The translations under genes were made by a program, and so were the position numbers. From the NCBI RefSeq assembly GCF_025751585.1, contig NZ_JAOWKX010000004.1:62001-126000 (forward strand): 64,000 bases of DNA. Direction: 5' to 3'. The notes below the pieces were generated by a model. The model worked only from the letters and a program-made list of their open reading frames with translations. It was not told where the DNA came from and did not search any database. Positions 1 through 9,883 of this stretch are shown here, in pieces. Source of the DNA: Fluctibacter corallii. GTDB taxonomy: Bacteria; Pseudomonadota; Gammaproteobacteria; Enterobacterales; Alteromonadaceae. The stretch's first letter is position 1, and each line of letters starts with the position of its first letter.

Positions 1-1436
1 ACGTCAAACTTGTACGAGTTGGTGTACCCGTTTACTGTGAAGGACTGCTCCATCAGTGTGTTAATATGAGGGTGTTCTGTAGAAATATCTAATTGTGGCG
101 GCAGTACATACGCTGTCACGGTTTCACTCATCTCTGAACAGCCAGCTTCATTACACGCTCGAATCGCCATCTCAAAGCGCCCGGGTGTCGAGGATGAGTA
201 TCGAAATGGGCTAGATTTTTGCGTCGTGTGATGTTGTCCGTCTACCCATAATTCATAATTGGTATTTCCACTACTTTCTGCCACAGGAGGGAAAGGTAGA
301 GATAGTTCTGCGTCAACATTTTGCTGCAAGCCAGTATTGGAAAAAAAGCGCGGCCTTGATGGGATTCCTGGCAAAACAGAGACGTATTTTGTCGCGCTAC
401 TATATGAGCACTCATGCTTACATGCTTTCACTGAATAAGCATATACGCCGGGTTCTTCTTGCATACATTTGGGAAAGTCAGTTGTATGTCGAGAAACACC
501 ATTTTTCGACAGAAAATAATGTGTTGCGTTAGGCTCGGAGATGTCAGATGCGCAAAATCGTGTGTTTGCTTCAACACTATTAGCTAGTCCTTCAAAATAT
601 GGCGTTTGAATAGCTTTACGCCTATCTAAGACGACTGTAATCTCCTCGCTAAACGGGCCACAATCCTTGTTTTGATTGCAAGCTCTCACTTTAAAACGTT
701 GAATATTGTCTCCACTTGGCGCAGCAGTATAACTCGGTTCAAGAGTCGAACGAATTAACTGATCATTTAAGTAAAGTTCAAAGTATGAAGCGCCTGGGCG
801 TGCTGTTATTTCTACAGTAAACGACATGTTTGGAGACACGTACGCAGGCGCGTTTAACGAGGGGGCAAGCGTTGATGTGTTGCCTTTAGGCTCAACATAC
901 GCCAACACGTCATGGACATTGCTACGGGTACAACCTTTACCGCATGCAGCAACGTCAAAAAAGTGCATACCGGGCGTGGTTAATGTTATGCATGAGCCCA
1001 CTCTGTCATTGCCATTGTGGTATACGAAATACGTAGATGTGCGCGCTGAAGGTTTGAACTTTAAGCACATTTTCTCTCCTACCTTCACTAAGGATGGCCC
1101 TGTGAGGTCTACCCCGTCAGGTATAATGGCCGGAGACAATAGGGTGATTTCGTTACCTAAATCTGAACAATCGTTACCTCTGCACGCTTTTGCCGATACA
1201 CGCGTTAACGCACCTTGGGGGACACTAAGTTTTAACGATGGCGCTGTTGATATTGTGTGCACATTACTATTGCCGTTCACATACCATTGATAAGAAGTGG
1301 CACCAATGACGGGTTCAGCGGTTAGGCTAGCTACTGTACTTGTTGTTCGTTCGCTATTAATAAAGGGGGCTGGCGTTGCTGCAACTGCAAAAGAGAGGCA
1401 GAGCGACAATATTAATGTAGTTAATACTTGAGACAC
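1..1436 (-). CDS. Partial secreted protein of repeated Ig/fibronectin III-like domains
   Basis: An open frame on the minus strand runs from a GTG at 1436 off the left edge, about 478 codons, with no stop. AAGGA lies 6 nt before the GTG. The N-terminus is a signal peptide (hydrophobic run, then AVA-A). About five and a half repeats of 80-100 residues follow, each with aromatic beta-strand motifs such as YQWYVNG, YFELYLN and YELWVDG. Several close with an AC...C pair, for example RACNEAGCS and RACNQNKDCG. This is typical of extracellular beta-sandwich (fibronectin III-like) modules. The C-terminal part, which would tell whether this is an RHS/SpvB-type toxin carrier, an adhesin or an enzyme, is outside the window. 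Function is unknown; secretion is inferred from the signal peptide. Confidence 0.8.
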   Translation of the reverse strand, partial: MSQVLTTLILSLCLSFAVAATPAPFINSERTTSTVASLTAEPVIGATSYQWYVNGNSNVHTISTAPSLKLSVPQGALTRVSAKACRGNDCSDLGNEITLLSPAIIPDGVDLTGPSLVKVGEKMCLKFKPSARTSTYFVYHNGNDRVGSCITLTTPGMHFFDVAACGKGCTRSNVHDVLAYVEPKGNTSTLAPSLNAPAYVSPNMSFTVEITARPGASYFELYLNDQLIRSTLEPSYTAAPSGDNIQRFKVRACNQNKDCGPFSEEITVVLDRRKAIQTPYFEGLANSVEANTRFCASDISEPNATHYFLSKNGVSRHTTDFPKCMQEEPGVYAYSVKACKHECSYSSATKYVSVLPGIPSRPRFFSNTGLQQNVDAELSLPFPPVAESSGNTNYELWVDGQHHTTQKSSPFRYSSSTPGRFEMAIRACNEAGCSEMSETVTAYVLPPQLDISTEHPHINTLMEQSFTVNGYTNSYKFD

Positions 1437-1597
1437 TATCAATCCTTGATGAAAACCGCACAAACGCGCAATTCTATAGCCTAATTCTAAATAGGCAATA
1501 AGTTTGAGGTTGTTTAGTTATACCGCATAACGCTAAAATTTACGGCTTAGGCCGATTTAACGTTGGTCGTTCAAGGTTTTTGTTAGGGGTCATCAGG

Positions 1598-2494
1598 ATG
1601 AGATTTTCACGTTTACTATCACTCGTTTTTCTTGTGCACTTTCAAGTTAATGGTGCAAGCCTGATCAACTATCTTTTAATTGATGAGGATATTGTTTATT
1701 TTGGAAATAGTGATGTTAAAGCACACACGCTTCCTGAGTGCGTGTCCTCTGAAAATCAGCCTTACTACGGGTTGTCTTTGAATAATCCAGACGGCAGGGC
1801 TTTGTACTCTCTTTTAATGTACGCGATGTCGGAGAAGGCCAGCGTTTCAGTGGTGCCTGCCCACGATTGTAAAGTGGTTGGAAAAGTGGAACGTGCAAAA
1901 GGTATTAAGTTCGATGTTGAAAGTGGGAATGCGACGCAACCTTCAAAGACTCCGCAAATCAATAATATTCTAAATGGAATGGCCTTTAGCGAACAACCCA
2001 TTACGACCATTAAGGGAGATGTGACCGATGGTAATGGTGATTTTTTTGAATATGTAAGGCGTTTTCATGGTGGCATCTCAAAGCGCTTGACTATATATAA
2101 CAAGCAAGAAAAGCAAACGCTGATTCATTTGCAGGGGCAAGGTTGGTTGACCTCTTTGATTTTACCCAGAATTGACTATTCAACGCATGAAACATTAGAT
2201 GTTGAAATTACAGTGGATGGGGAAATATATCTATTTTCTTTGGACGGTAATGATCCAATGCGTGCACACCTATCAAGAAACGTGCGCCCAGTATTTGGCG
2301 TTTTTGACCTTAACTCACAAGGGCAAAATGTGCTAGCGTCGCCTCTTGATGTTGTATCTATGGGACGAGCTGTCCCCTTCAATAATGAGTTAAAGATAAC
2401 AGTGACGAGTTATGCATCGACCGACCGGATGCAATATGATACCGGCATTCTTCAGATACTACCGGGCGTACCTAGTGCAGTGACATTAGAGTAG
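1598..2494 (+). CDS. Secreted protein of unknown function
   Basis: A 298-residue protein starting at ATG 1598, with AGGGG 8 nt upstream; a TTG 18 nt earlier in the same frame has no better ribosome site. Residues 1-20 form a signal peptide (MRFSRLLSLVFLVHF, then NGAS). The first 100 residues contain a GRALYSLLMYAMSEKASVSV stretch and two cysteines (CVSS and HDCKVV), a pattern seen in small secreted beta-rich proteins whose job is mostly unknown. The C-terminal half is beta-rich with no catalytic motif I recognise. It is transcribed divergently from the repeat protein to its left, with about 160 bp between them, so the two could share a control region. I do not assign a function. Confidence 0.75.
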   Translation: MRFSRLLSLVFLVHFQVNGASLINYLLIDEDIVYFGNSDVKAHTLPECVSSENQPYYGLSLNNPDGRALYSLLMYAMSEKASVSVVPAHDCKVVGKVERAKGIKFDVESGNATQPSKTPQINNILNGMAFSEQPITTIKGDVTDGNGDFFEYVRRFHGGISKRLTIYNKQEKQTLIHLQGQGWLTSLILPRIDYSTHETLDVEITVDGEIYLFSLDGNDPMRAHLSRNVRPVFGVFDLNSQGQNVLASPLDVVSMGRAVPFNNELKITVTSYASTDRMQYDTGILQILPGVPSAVTLE

Positions 2495-2559
2495 AAGGTA
2501 GCGGAGCGCTATACGCAACGGTAAAAGAGAGACATGAGATTCGGGTTATTCGTGTATGA

Positions 2560-3180
2560 CTAGTCTTTTACTTTGCCCATTACGCGCCCTTGTGTCGCGT
2601 TTTTGATTTGGTCGAGAATTTGAGCAACGGATGCAGACTCGATATGGGTGTCCATGATAATGGTTGAATTGAAGGTGGTATTTAGCTTTTCATGCTCAGT
2701 CTCATTGAGAAGGGCGTCTACAATATTCTGGTCTTGATAACTACATTCAAAAGAAACCGCTGTCATCGGAATTTTGACTTTGGTTTCAAGTTTAGAGAGA
2801 GCCAGCTTAACACCCCCGCCATAAGCCTTGACTAAGCCACCCGTGCCTAACTTTGTGCCACCAAAATAGCGGGCGCATACGGCCGTGATTTCGCCCACGT
2901 CAGATCCGCACAATTGTGCGAGCATGGGACGACCAGCAGTGCCAGACGGCTCACCATCATCACTGCACCCCAATAGCATGGTGCTATTAGGTGCACCAGC
3001 ATTAAACGCCCAACAATTGTGTCTTGCATCACTATGAATGTGCTTTATGTGCTCAACAAAGGCCTTTGCTGATGCAATAGAGGGAGTATGCGCGACATAA
3101 GTAATAAACCGACTGCGTTTGATTTCTTCTTCCACAACATGTGGTGAGGCGTGGGTGGCAATGGGGATTGAATAAGAAAT
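2560..3180 (-). CDS. yigZ: YigZ / IMPACT family protein
   Basis: Member of the IMPACT (UPF0029) family, close to E. coli YigZ throughout: EEEIKRSRF near the start, then DDGEPSGTAG, GEITAVCARYFGG and LGTGGLVKAYGG. The biochemical role of the family is poorly defined; the eukaryotic IMPACT protein acts on translation control. The first ordinary start, GTG 3135, would cut off residues that match the YigZ N-terminus and has no ribosome site. Reading upstream in frame gives IPIATHASPHVVEEEIK, similar to the LIPAAPVTVVEEIK of E. coli. An ATT codon at 3180 lies 7 nt after GAGGG and gives 206 residues, near the family length. I therefore place the start at the ATT; a sequence error is the alternative. 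Confidence 0.85.
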   Translation of the reverse strand: MSYSIPIATHASPHVVEEEIKRSRFITYVAHTPSIASAKAFVEHIKHIHSDARHNCWAFNAGAPNSTMLLGCSDDGEPSGTAGRPMLAQLCGSDVGEITAVCARYFGGTKLGTGGLVKAYGGGVKLALSKLETKVKIPMTAVSFECSYQDQNIVDALLNETEHEKLNTTFNSTIIMDTHIESASVAQILDQIKNATQGRVMGKVKD

Positions 3181-3255
3181 GGCAGGTCCCTCAAATAAAC
3201 GGCGGAGTCGAATTATAACGACTCCGCCAGAGTAAAAGAAGCACTTAGTGTGTGT

Positions 3256-5877
3256 TTATCCCGTGTTGCGCATGCCTACAGCAAGGCCAGCAATGGTCAC
3301 CATCATAGCTCGCTCTAGGGTATGATCGGTGACTTCTTCGCCTGAGGCACGAATACGTGATAATAACTCTATCTGTAAAAAGTGGAGTGGCTGCATGTAT
3401 CCAGCTCGAATATTCATGCTCTCTTTACCTTTGGGATCTGTTTCCATGACTTCTTGTTGCTCAAGTAGTTTGAGCAATAACTCAATACTTTGAGTAAGCT
3501 CCTCACGCAGCGCTCCACCAAAATGCTGTAGCGCTGGTGGTACAAGTCGCGCGTCGTACTCTTCACTGATACGCGGATCGGCTTTGTTAAATACCATATC
3601 AAGCATCGACAAACGGCTGTGAAAGAACGGCCAGTTGTTAAGCATATCTTTAACGGTACTTTCATGGCCTTGCGAAAGAGTCGATTCAACGGCTTTCATC
3701 ACGCCTAACCAGCTTGGCAGTACCAGCCGTGTTTGGGCCCAGGCAAAAATCCAAGGTATCGCGCGCAAGCTTTCAATGCCACCTGATGGTTTGCGCTTTG
3801 CAGGACGGCTTCCTAGCGGCAGTTTGCCCAACTCTTGTTCTGGTGTGGCGACTCTGAAGTATGGCACGAAGTTTTCATCATGGCGCACGGTGTGACGATA
3901 GTTGTCTCGTCCGGCATCGGCCATAGTTTGGATCACGTCTCGCCATGCTGGTTGAGGAACCGGTGGGGGAGTGACTATGGCTTCTAAAATCGCGCTGGCG
4001 TACAAGTTCAGGCTTTGAACCGCTAAAGTAGACATGCCAAACTTATAACGAATGGTTTCGCCTTGTTCGGTGACTCTGAACCCGCCTTTAAGTGAGCCAG
4101 GTGGTTGCGATAAGATAGCTGCATGAGCAGGTAAGCCGCCCCGGCCAATGGTACCGCCACGTCCGTGAAATAGCGTAAGCTCAATATTGTATTCGTCTGC
4201 CAATGCAACCAGCGCTTCTTGCGACTGATACTGCGCCCACCCTGCGGCGAGTGCGCCTGCGTCTTTGGCCGAATCAGAATACCCAATCATGACGTACTGT
4301 CGGCCTTTTATATAACCGCGATACCAATCTAACGAAAGCAGCTTGTTCATGACGTGTGGCGCATTGTTTAAGTCATCTAGCGTTTCGAACAAAGGCGCAA
4401 CTGGCATGGGCCATTTCACCCCCGTCTCTTGCAGCAACAGTTGCACCGCCATGACGTCTGAGGGTTGGCTTGCCATTGAAATAATGTAAATGCCAAATCC
4501 TGCTTGTCGGTTTTGTGCGATGACCTTGCAGGTATCTAATACTTCTTTCACGTCAGCGCTTGGTGCCCAGTCGGCTGGAAATAGCGGCCGTTTAGAGCTT
4601 AACTCTTTGAGTAAAAAGGCTTGCTTGTCTTCTTCGTTCCATTGACTGTAGTCGCCCATACCTAAATAACGGGTGATTTCGCCAAATACTTGTGTGTGGC
4701 GTTCTGAGTCTTGCCTGATATCAAGCTTAAGTAAATGCACACCAAAGCAATGCACTCGGCGTATGGTATCTAGTAGCTTACCCTTTGCGGTCACTTCCAT
4801 ACCGCAATTGATCAGTGAGGTGTAACACAGCATCAGAGGCTCAAGTAATTCTTCTTTGCTATGAACCCAGTCAGACTCGTCAACAATATCGCCGTTTAGC
4901 CGAGCAATAATTCCTTCATGAGTTTTACGAAGTCGATGTAACAACGGGCGTAACAATGCACGGTATGGCTCTCTGGCATCACCCACAACGTGCTTGATTG
5001 CCTCGTCGCAATCAGACATAGACAACTCCACTTGTAGCATGTCGATATCAGCAGCGAATAAGCGTGATGCGCGGCGCCTTGCTCTGAGCAACACAGTTTG
5101 TGTAACCTCTGCCGTAACAAACGGGTTGCCATCGCGATCTCCGCCCATCCAAGAGCTGAACTTTACGGGCGAGGCATCAAGCGGAATGGATGTACCGTAT
5201 TGTGATTGTATGCGTTGATCTAATTCACGTATGAAAGTCGGAACTGCCTCCCACAGAGAGTTTTCTATTACTGAAAACCCCCAGCGAGCTTCATCAACCG
5301 GTGTAGGGCGCACCGAGCGAATTTCTTCTGTATGCCATGCCTGACTGATTAAATCTGCAATACGAGTTTCTAGGGCTTCGCGGTTGTCGTCTGTCAGATT
5401 CTGCTGGTGAATGAGTGTCAGACATTTCGCCAATTCACTGTGCTTGTGAATGAGGGTTCTGCGGGTGACTTCGGTAGGATGTGCCGTTAACACTAGATCA
5501 ATTTCCAGCTCAGACAGTGCTGCTTCAAATTGCTTGCTATCTAAGTCAATTGCATCGAAATGTTCAAACAATGACGCAACAGGGTCGGCAGAAGGGCGAA
5601 AGCTATTGAATTCTTGTTCTGCGATATTGGCTAAGTTTAAAAACTGCGAAAAAGCGCGACCAATGGTGAGCAACTCTTCATTTTTAAGCTCTTTGAACAA
5701 CGTTTTTAATGCGTCTGCGCTTTTTTCTTCGCCTTGAAATGATTTGCGGCCATGTTTTCGAATGGTTTCTATACGTTCCAGCCATTCGTCACCGAGTTGT
5801 GAGCGAATGGTTTCGCCCAAGGTGGCACCAAGAAAGCGGACTGATTCTCGTAATTCTGGCTCAATTTTTGTCGCCAT
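3256..5877 (-). CDS. ppc: Phosphoenolpyruvate carboxylase
   Basis: Converts phosphoenolpyruvate and bicarbonate to oxaloacetate, refilling the TCA cycle in the cytoplasm. The protein is 873 residues, as in enterobacterial Ppc. Signatures seen are LTAHPTEVTRR with the catalytic histidine near residue 133, GGDRDGNPFVT, the glycine-rich FHGRGGTIGRGG loop and the conserved C-terminus ending MRNTG. The start is ATG 5877, with GGAGG 4 nt upstream; an in-frame ATG 15 nt earlier lies before this ribosome site. It is a single gene, divergent from fklB with about 245 bp between them. Confidence 0.97.
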   Translation of the reverse strand: MATKIEPELRESVRFLGATLGETIRSQLGDEWLERIETIRKHGRKSFQGEEKSADALKTLFKELKNEELLTIGRAFSQFLNLANIAEQEFNSFRPSADPVASLFEHFDAIDLDSKQFEAALSELEIDLVLTAHPTEVTRRTLIHKHSELAKCLTLIHQQNLTDDNREALETRIADLISQAWHTEEIRSVRPTPVDEARWGFSVIENSLWEAVPTFIRELDQRIQSQYGTSIPLDASPVKFSSWMGGDRDGNPFVTAEVTQTVLLRARRRASRLFAADIDMLQVELSMSDCDEAIKHVVGDAREPYRALLRPLLHRLRKTHEGIIARLNGDIVDESDWVHSKEELLEPLMLCYTSLINCGMEVTAKGKLLDTIRRVHCFGVHLLKLDIRQDSERHTQVFGEITRYLGMGDYSQWNEEDKQAFLLKELSSKRPLFPADWAPSADVKEVLDTCKVIAQNRQAGFGIYIISMASQPSDVMAVQLLLQETGVKWPMPVAPLFETLDDLNNAPHVMNKLLSLDWYRGYIKGRQYVMIGYSDSAKDAGALAAGWAQYQSQEALVALADEYNIELTLFHGRGGTIGRGGLPAHAAILSQPPGSLKGGFRVTEQGETIRYKFGMSTLAVQSLNLYASAILEAIVTPPPVPQPAWRDVIQTMADAGRDNYRHTVRHDENFVPYFRVATPEQELGKLPLGSRPAKRKPSGGIESLRAIPWIFAWAQTRLVLPSWLGVMKAVESTLSQGHESTVKDMLNNWPFFHSRLSMLDMVFNKADPRISEEYDARLVPPALQHFGGALREELTQSIELLLKLLEQQEVMETDPKGKESMNIRAGYMQPLHFLQIELLSRIRASGEEVTDHTLERAMMVTIAGLAVGMRNTG

Positions 5878-6123
5878 TTTGCCTCCATACACTAGTTGAG
5901 ATGATTTTTTAGGCTTATTTTGTAATTTTATTACAGGCTACCATACGATGGTTACCTATGCATGTCTATGTCATTTTACCCATAAGAATATTCGCTATTC
6001 GCCTAAGTTATTGGCAATGCATTTTTTAAATGCCACCAATACGAACGTGATAACAATCTCACCACACTAATGCGAATCTGTGTGTTACACTTCGCGCACA
6101 TTTTTAAAAAGAAGAGAAGACTT

Positions 6124-6744
6124 GTGTCAGATAAATTTTCTACAGTAGAGCTACAAGCTAGCTACGGTATTGGTTACCAAATGGGCCAGCAGGTTATGTC
6201 TAATCCGTTCGAAGGCATCGATTTAGATGCGCTACAGGCAGGTATTGCTGATGCGTTTAATCAAGTTGCCCCTCAAGTTGACAACGACACGCTAGGTGCA
6301 GCATTCGGTGAAATTCACAAGCGCATGCAAGCAGCAAAAGAAGTGCAGTTTAAAGCGGCTATCGAAGAAGGTCAGGCGTTTTTGAATGATAACGCTAAGC
6401 GCGCAGAAGTGACTGTTACACCTTCTGGTCTTCAATACGAAGTACTAGAGGAAGGCCAAGGCGAAAAGCCAACAGCATCGTCTACGGTAAAAACGCATTA
6501 CCACGGTACACTCATTAACGGCTCCGTGTTTGACAGCTCTTATGAGCGTGGTCAGCCAGCTGAATTCCCTGTAGGTGGCGTAATTAAAGGTTGGACTGAA
6601 GCGCTTCAGCTTATGCCTGTTGGTTCAAAGTGGCGTTTATACGTTCCACATGAATTAGCGTATGGCGAACAAGGCGCAGGCGGTGCAATCGCGCCTTATT
6701 CAACGCTTGTGTTTGACGTAGAATTGCTAGAAATTCTAGGTTAA
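6124..6744 (+). CDS. fklB: FKBP-type peptidyl-prolyl cis-trans isomerase FklB
   Basis: A prolyl isomerase that helps protein folding. From GTG 6124 the product is 206 residues, the same length as E. coli FklB, and both share the QASYGIGYQMGQQ start. An in-frame ATG at 6070 would add 18 residues that do not resemble the family; an AGAAGAGAAG stretch precedes the GTG. The N-terminal helical dimerisation region (1-90) is followed by the FKBP domain (100-206) with HYHGTLINGSVFDSS, GVIKGWTEALQLMPVGSKW and LAYGEQGAGG. No signal peptide is visible, so it is probably cytoplasmic. A 9-bp hairpin follows at 6756-6777. Confidence 0.95.
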   Translation: MSDKFSTVELQASYGIGYQMGQQVMSNPFEGIDLDALQAGIADAFNQVAPQVDNDTLGAAFGEIHKRMQAAKEVQFKAAIEEGQAFLNDNAKRAEVTVTPSGLQYEVLEEGQGEKPTASSTVKTHYHGTLINGSVFDSSYERGQPAEFPVGGVIKGWTEALQLMPVGSKWRLYVPHELAYGEQGAGGAIAPYSTLVFDVELLEILG

Positions 6745-6755
6745 TACCTGCTATT

Positions 6756-6777
6756 GGGGCTGGACGTCTCCAGCCCC
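6756..6777 (+). terminator. Hairpin after fklB
   Basis: A perfect 9-bp GC-rich stem (GGGGCTGGA with TCCAGCCCC) around a CGTC loop begins 12 nt after the fklB stop. No T-tract follows, so it may mainly protect the 3' end of the transcript. Confidence 0.5.
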
Positions 6778-6981
6778 GATTAACCTCTTCTGACGTCTAT
6801 CACTTTTTCATTGCCTATTCTCACTTCTATTATGTGACCGATACATGCCTCAATGTATGTTTTGTGCACAATTAACAATCTATTAAAAGATCTACTAAGG
6901 TAAAGCTGGTAGACTGCGCCGTTTATTTTACGCGCGGGTTTTTCTAAACCTGCATTTGGGTGATGAAGTCCGGGGAAATAC

Positions 6982-8547
6982 ATGTTTGACATATTTACCA
7001 ACCGTGATAGCAACGTCAAAAATGACGTGCTGTCGGGTATTACGGTGGCATTGGCCTTAGTACCAGAGGCTGTTGCCTTCGCTTTTGTAGCGGGTGTAGA
7101 GCCAATGGTCGGCCTGTATGCTGCATTTATGATGGGGCTGATTACCTCTGCCATTGGCGGTCGACCAGGTATGATTTCTGGTGCAACGGGCGCAATGGCC
7201 GTGGTGATGGTGGCATTAGTTGCACAACATGGAGTGCAATATTTATTTGCTGCCGTCATTCTTGCGGGGATTTTGCAGATACTTGCTGGGGCTTTCAGAC
7301 TCGGAAAGTTCATTCGGTTGGTGCCTTACCCCGTTATGTTAGGTTTTGTAAACGGTCTTGCGATTGTGATCTTTTTGGCGCAATTAGGGCAGTTCAAAGT
7401 CCTTGACGAATTTGGTCAGCTTAGCTGGATGCAAGGTGAGATGCTCTATCTCATGCTTGGGTTAACGTTCCTGACTATGGCAATTATCTTTTTCCTACCA
7501 AAAATTACGACCGCAGTGCCTGCTGCGCTAGTGGCAATCGTGTCTGTTTCATTGTTGGTTCATGGCTTAGATCTTGAAGCCAGAACAGTCATTGATTTCG
7601 TGCGTGATATGGTGCCAGCAGAACAAAAGGCGACGGTTTCATTAGCCGGTGAACTGCCTTCATTTGCCATTCCGATGGTGCCGTTTACCCTTGAAACACT
7701 CTACATCGTGCTGCCAACCGCGGTGATATTGGCATTGGTTGGGTTGATTGAGTCGCTATTAACGTTGTCGTTAATTGATGATATGACTAATACGCGTGGT
7801 CGTGGCAACAAAGAGTGTGTAGGTCAGGGTGTCGCTAATACTGTTAATGGCTTCTTTGGCGGTATGGGTGGTTGTGCCATGATTGGCCAAAGTATGATTA
7901 ATATCAATTCAGGTGGGCGAGGGCGCTTGTCAGGTATTACCGCAGCGTTGGTGTTGCTGGGCTTTATTCTATTTGCTGCCCCGTTAATTGAAATGATCCC
8001 ACTTGCAGCGCTGGTTGGCGTAATGTTTATGGTAGTTATTGGCACGTTTGAGTGGGCGTCGTTCCGAATTATTCGTGGTGTGAACAAAGAAGATGCTTTT
8101 GTATTGTTCTTAGTGACCGGGGTAACGGTAATTGCTGATTTGGCCATCGCGGTTGTGATTGGTGTGATTGTGTCTGCGCTGGTCTTTGCGTGGAAACATG
8201 CGACCCATATTCACGCTCGTACGCATACCGATAAAGACGGTTGGAAAGTGTATGATCTTGAAGGGCCACTGTTTTTCGGTTCAGTTTCCCATTTTAAAGA
8301 CTTGTTCGACCCGCAAAGCGATCCGCAAGACGTAGTGATTGATTTTGATGAGTCACGTATATGGGATTCTTCAGGCTTAGATGCGATTGATAACCTAGCA
8401 GCAAAATATGATGATTTGGGGAAAACCCTTCACATTCGTCATATTAGTGAAGAGTGTCGTGCGTTACTGAAGCAAGCTCAACGTCATGTTGAAATTAACG
8501 TGAACGAAGATCCTCGCTATCGAATCGCGACAGACAAGTTAGGCTAA
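6982..8547 (+). CDS. SulP family anion transporter with STAS domain
   Basis: A 521-residue inner-membrane protein of the SulP (SLC26) family, which moves sulfate, bicarbonate or dicarboxylates. The N-terminal signature is [20 protein letters not shown], followed by [17 protein letters not shown] and many hydrophobic helices up to about residue 410. A cytoplasmic STAS domain covers about 425-515 ([32 protein letters not shown]). GGGGAAATAC precedes ATG 6982. The substrate cannot be read from the sequence. No carbonic anhydrase gene is next to it, so bicarbonate is not specially supported. Confidence 0.9.
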   Translation: MFDIFTNRDSNVKNDVLSGITVALALVPEAVAFAFVAGVEPMVGLYAAFMMGLITSAIGGRPGMISGATGAMAVVMVALVAQHGVQYLFAAVILAGILQILAGAFRLGKFIRLVPYPVMLGFVNGLAIVIFLAQLGQFKVLDEFGQLSWMQGEMLYLMLGLTFLTMAIIFFLPKITTAVPAALVAIVSVSLLVHGLDLEARTVIDFVRDMVPAEQKATVSLAGELPSFAIPMVPFTLETLYIVLPTAVILALVGLIESLLTLSLIDDMTNTRGRGNKECVGQGVANTVNGFFGGMGGCAMIGQSMININSGGRGRLSGITAALVLLGFILFAAPLIEMIPLAALVGVMFMVVIGTFEWASFRIIRGVNKEDAFVLFLVTGVTVIADLAIAVVIGVIVSALVFAWKHATHIHARTHTDKDGWKVYDLEGPLFFGSVSHFKDLFDPQSDPQDVVIDFDESRIWDSSGLDAIDNLAAKYDDLGKTLHIRHISEECRALLKQAQRHVEINVNEDPRYRIATDKLG

Positions 8548-8591
8548 CACTTTACACTAACTCGAGTCCCATCCATTATCGTGCTAATGTT

Positions 8592-8619
8592 TGCCGAGAT
8601 ACACCCACGTATCTCGGCA
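8592..8619 (+). terminator. Perfect hairpin downstream of the SulP gene
   Basis: An 11-bp perfect inverted repeat (TGCCGAGATAC and GTATCTCGGCA) with a 6-nt loop sits 45 bp after the SulP stop. There is no T-run on either side, so termination is plausible but not certain. Confidence 0.45.
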
Positions 8620-8637
8620 TAAGCACAGTATAATAGA

Positions 8638-8662
8638 CACTCACTGTACTACGCAGTGAGTG
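8638..8662. repeat. Second perfect inverted repeat
   Basis: A 9-bp stem CACTCACTG / CAGTGAGTG with loop TACTACG lies 18 bp after the previous hairpin, between the two convergent genes. It could be the second half of a bidirectional terminator or a protein-binding palindrome. Confidence 0.4.
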
Positions 8663-8737
8663 CCTGCTTACTTACCTTGATGTTTTTAGTCTATCGTTTT
8701 GTTTTTACTTTGCGTGTAAACGTACTTGCTGCATTCT

Positions 8738-9883
8738 TTACTCAGGCCGTCTCTGTCTTTGCCAGTTTTTCAATACGTTTCTCGTGCGCGCTATTGCATC
8801 ATCATGGGTGATTGCTGCGAGTGATGTAACATCACAAAAAGCGTGTTGGGTCATCCACATGGGTAACACGTTAGTAATATTGCTGTTAGCAGGCGAAGTG
8901 GGCGGAAGTGATGGAAGTAAGTGTGGCATGAACTCTACTATCGGATCCTTATAGAGGTTACTGTTAAGTGTCGAAAACTGGTTCGACAATCGGTCTTTTT
9001 GATGTTGAGACAGCGTGTTGCCTTGTGTTACTTGAATATTTTCTTGAATAAAGTAATAAAAAACTTGTGCGTCGTTATCTAAAGGTTCGCTTTCCAGCGT
9101 GCGATCAAGCCGTTGCTTCAGTCGAATAAACTTGTTGGTATTGCCCTGCATTGAATACGTTAACAGTAGGTTTAGCCCCGCTTTAATGTAGTCAGCACGC
9201 TGCGCCCCCTCGTAAAATGCATCCATAGAGGCTCTAAAGTGGTAAGCGGCAGTGTCGAAGTTGCCATTTCGTAAGGCAGCAATAGCTAGCAGGTTATCAA
9301 CAATGCCCGCGAGAGGTGCAGGTAAGGTGGTGTGTGTTTCATTTTTTAATATCGTTAAAATATCTCGACTGAGCTTGTTATTGATGGGAGATGAGAGGCT
9401 GACGTAGTCAGAGGCAATAGAGAGTAGCATCGCGTGCGGTGAGTAATGAGCAGGAATATACTCTAACGCACACCAATAGGCGACAATTGATTGAGAATGT
9501 CTACCAATATGACGAAACAAATGGCCGGAATAACCCAAGAAACGAAAAATGTCAGTATTGTTTTTCGTTTCAGGCAGCAATTCTGATACAGCGCTTAATG
9601 CGCTTTCCATTTCATCAGTGAGTGATAAGCGACTTGCAACGCTGGCATATTGCAACCACCATTGTATTTTTTCTGGGTGGGATGCGGTTTGTAAATATGT
9701 ACTGTGTTGGCGAAGTAGAGCAATAGATTTGGCGGGATAAATAGAAGCGTTACGTTTTATTTCGTCGAATACAGAGGCCAGATTGGTGGGCGTGTTGAAC
9801 GCATGGCTGACGTGACTGGTCATGAACGTGAGAAGGGCGATAAGTATCGCTAATTGCCTTCGCTTTTGTTTTACAAACTGCAC
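8738..9883 (-). CDS. Secreted alpha-helical (TPR-like) protein of unknown function
   Basis: A 381-residue protein with a signal peptide (a basic start, then LAILIALLTFMTSHVSHA). The rest is almost entirely predicted helix with alternating hydrophobic and alanine positions, for example DNLLAIAALRNGNFDTAAYHF, which looks like tetratricopeptide-type repeats. Such proteins usually act as scaffolds in the periplasm. No enzyme motif is seen. It faces the SulP gene and is separated from the DsbA pair by about 230 bp and a terminator, so it is probably a single-gene transcript. I do not recognise the family. Confidence 0.7.
   Translation of the reverse strand: MQFVKQKRRQLAILIALLTFMTSHVSHAFNTPTNLASVFDEIKRNASIYPAKSIALLRQHSTYLQTASHPEKIQWWLQYASVASRLSLTDEMESALSAVSELLPETKNNTDIFRFLGYSGHLFRHIGRHSQSIVAYWCALEYIPAHYSPHAMLLSIASDYVSLSSPINNKLSRDILTILKNETHTTLPAPLAGIVDNLLAIAALRNGNFDTAAYHFRASMDAFYEGAQRADYIKAGLNLLLTYSMQGNTNKFIRLKQRLDRTLESEPLDNDAQVFYYFIQENIQVTQGNTLSQHQKDRLSNQFSTLNSNLYKDPIVEFMPHLLPSLPPTSPANSNITNVLPMWMTQHAFCDVTSLAAITHDDAIARTRNVLKNWQRQRRPE

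Noticed and set aside
826..1290. 154-codon open frame on the plus strand
   Set aside because: It lies fully inside the minus-strand repeat-protein frame, which has a signal peptide and repeated domains; the plus frame has no recognisable product.
6780..7313. 177-codon minus-strand frame opposite the SulP gene
   Set aside because: Its proline/threonine/alanine-rich sequence is the mirror of codons of a clear transporter gene.
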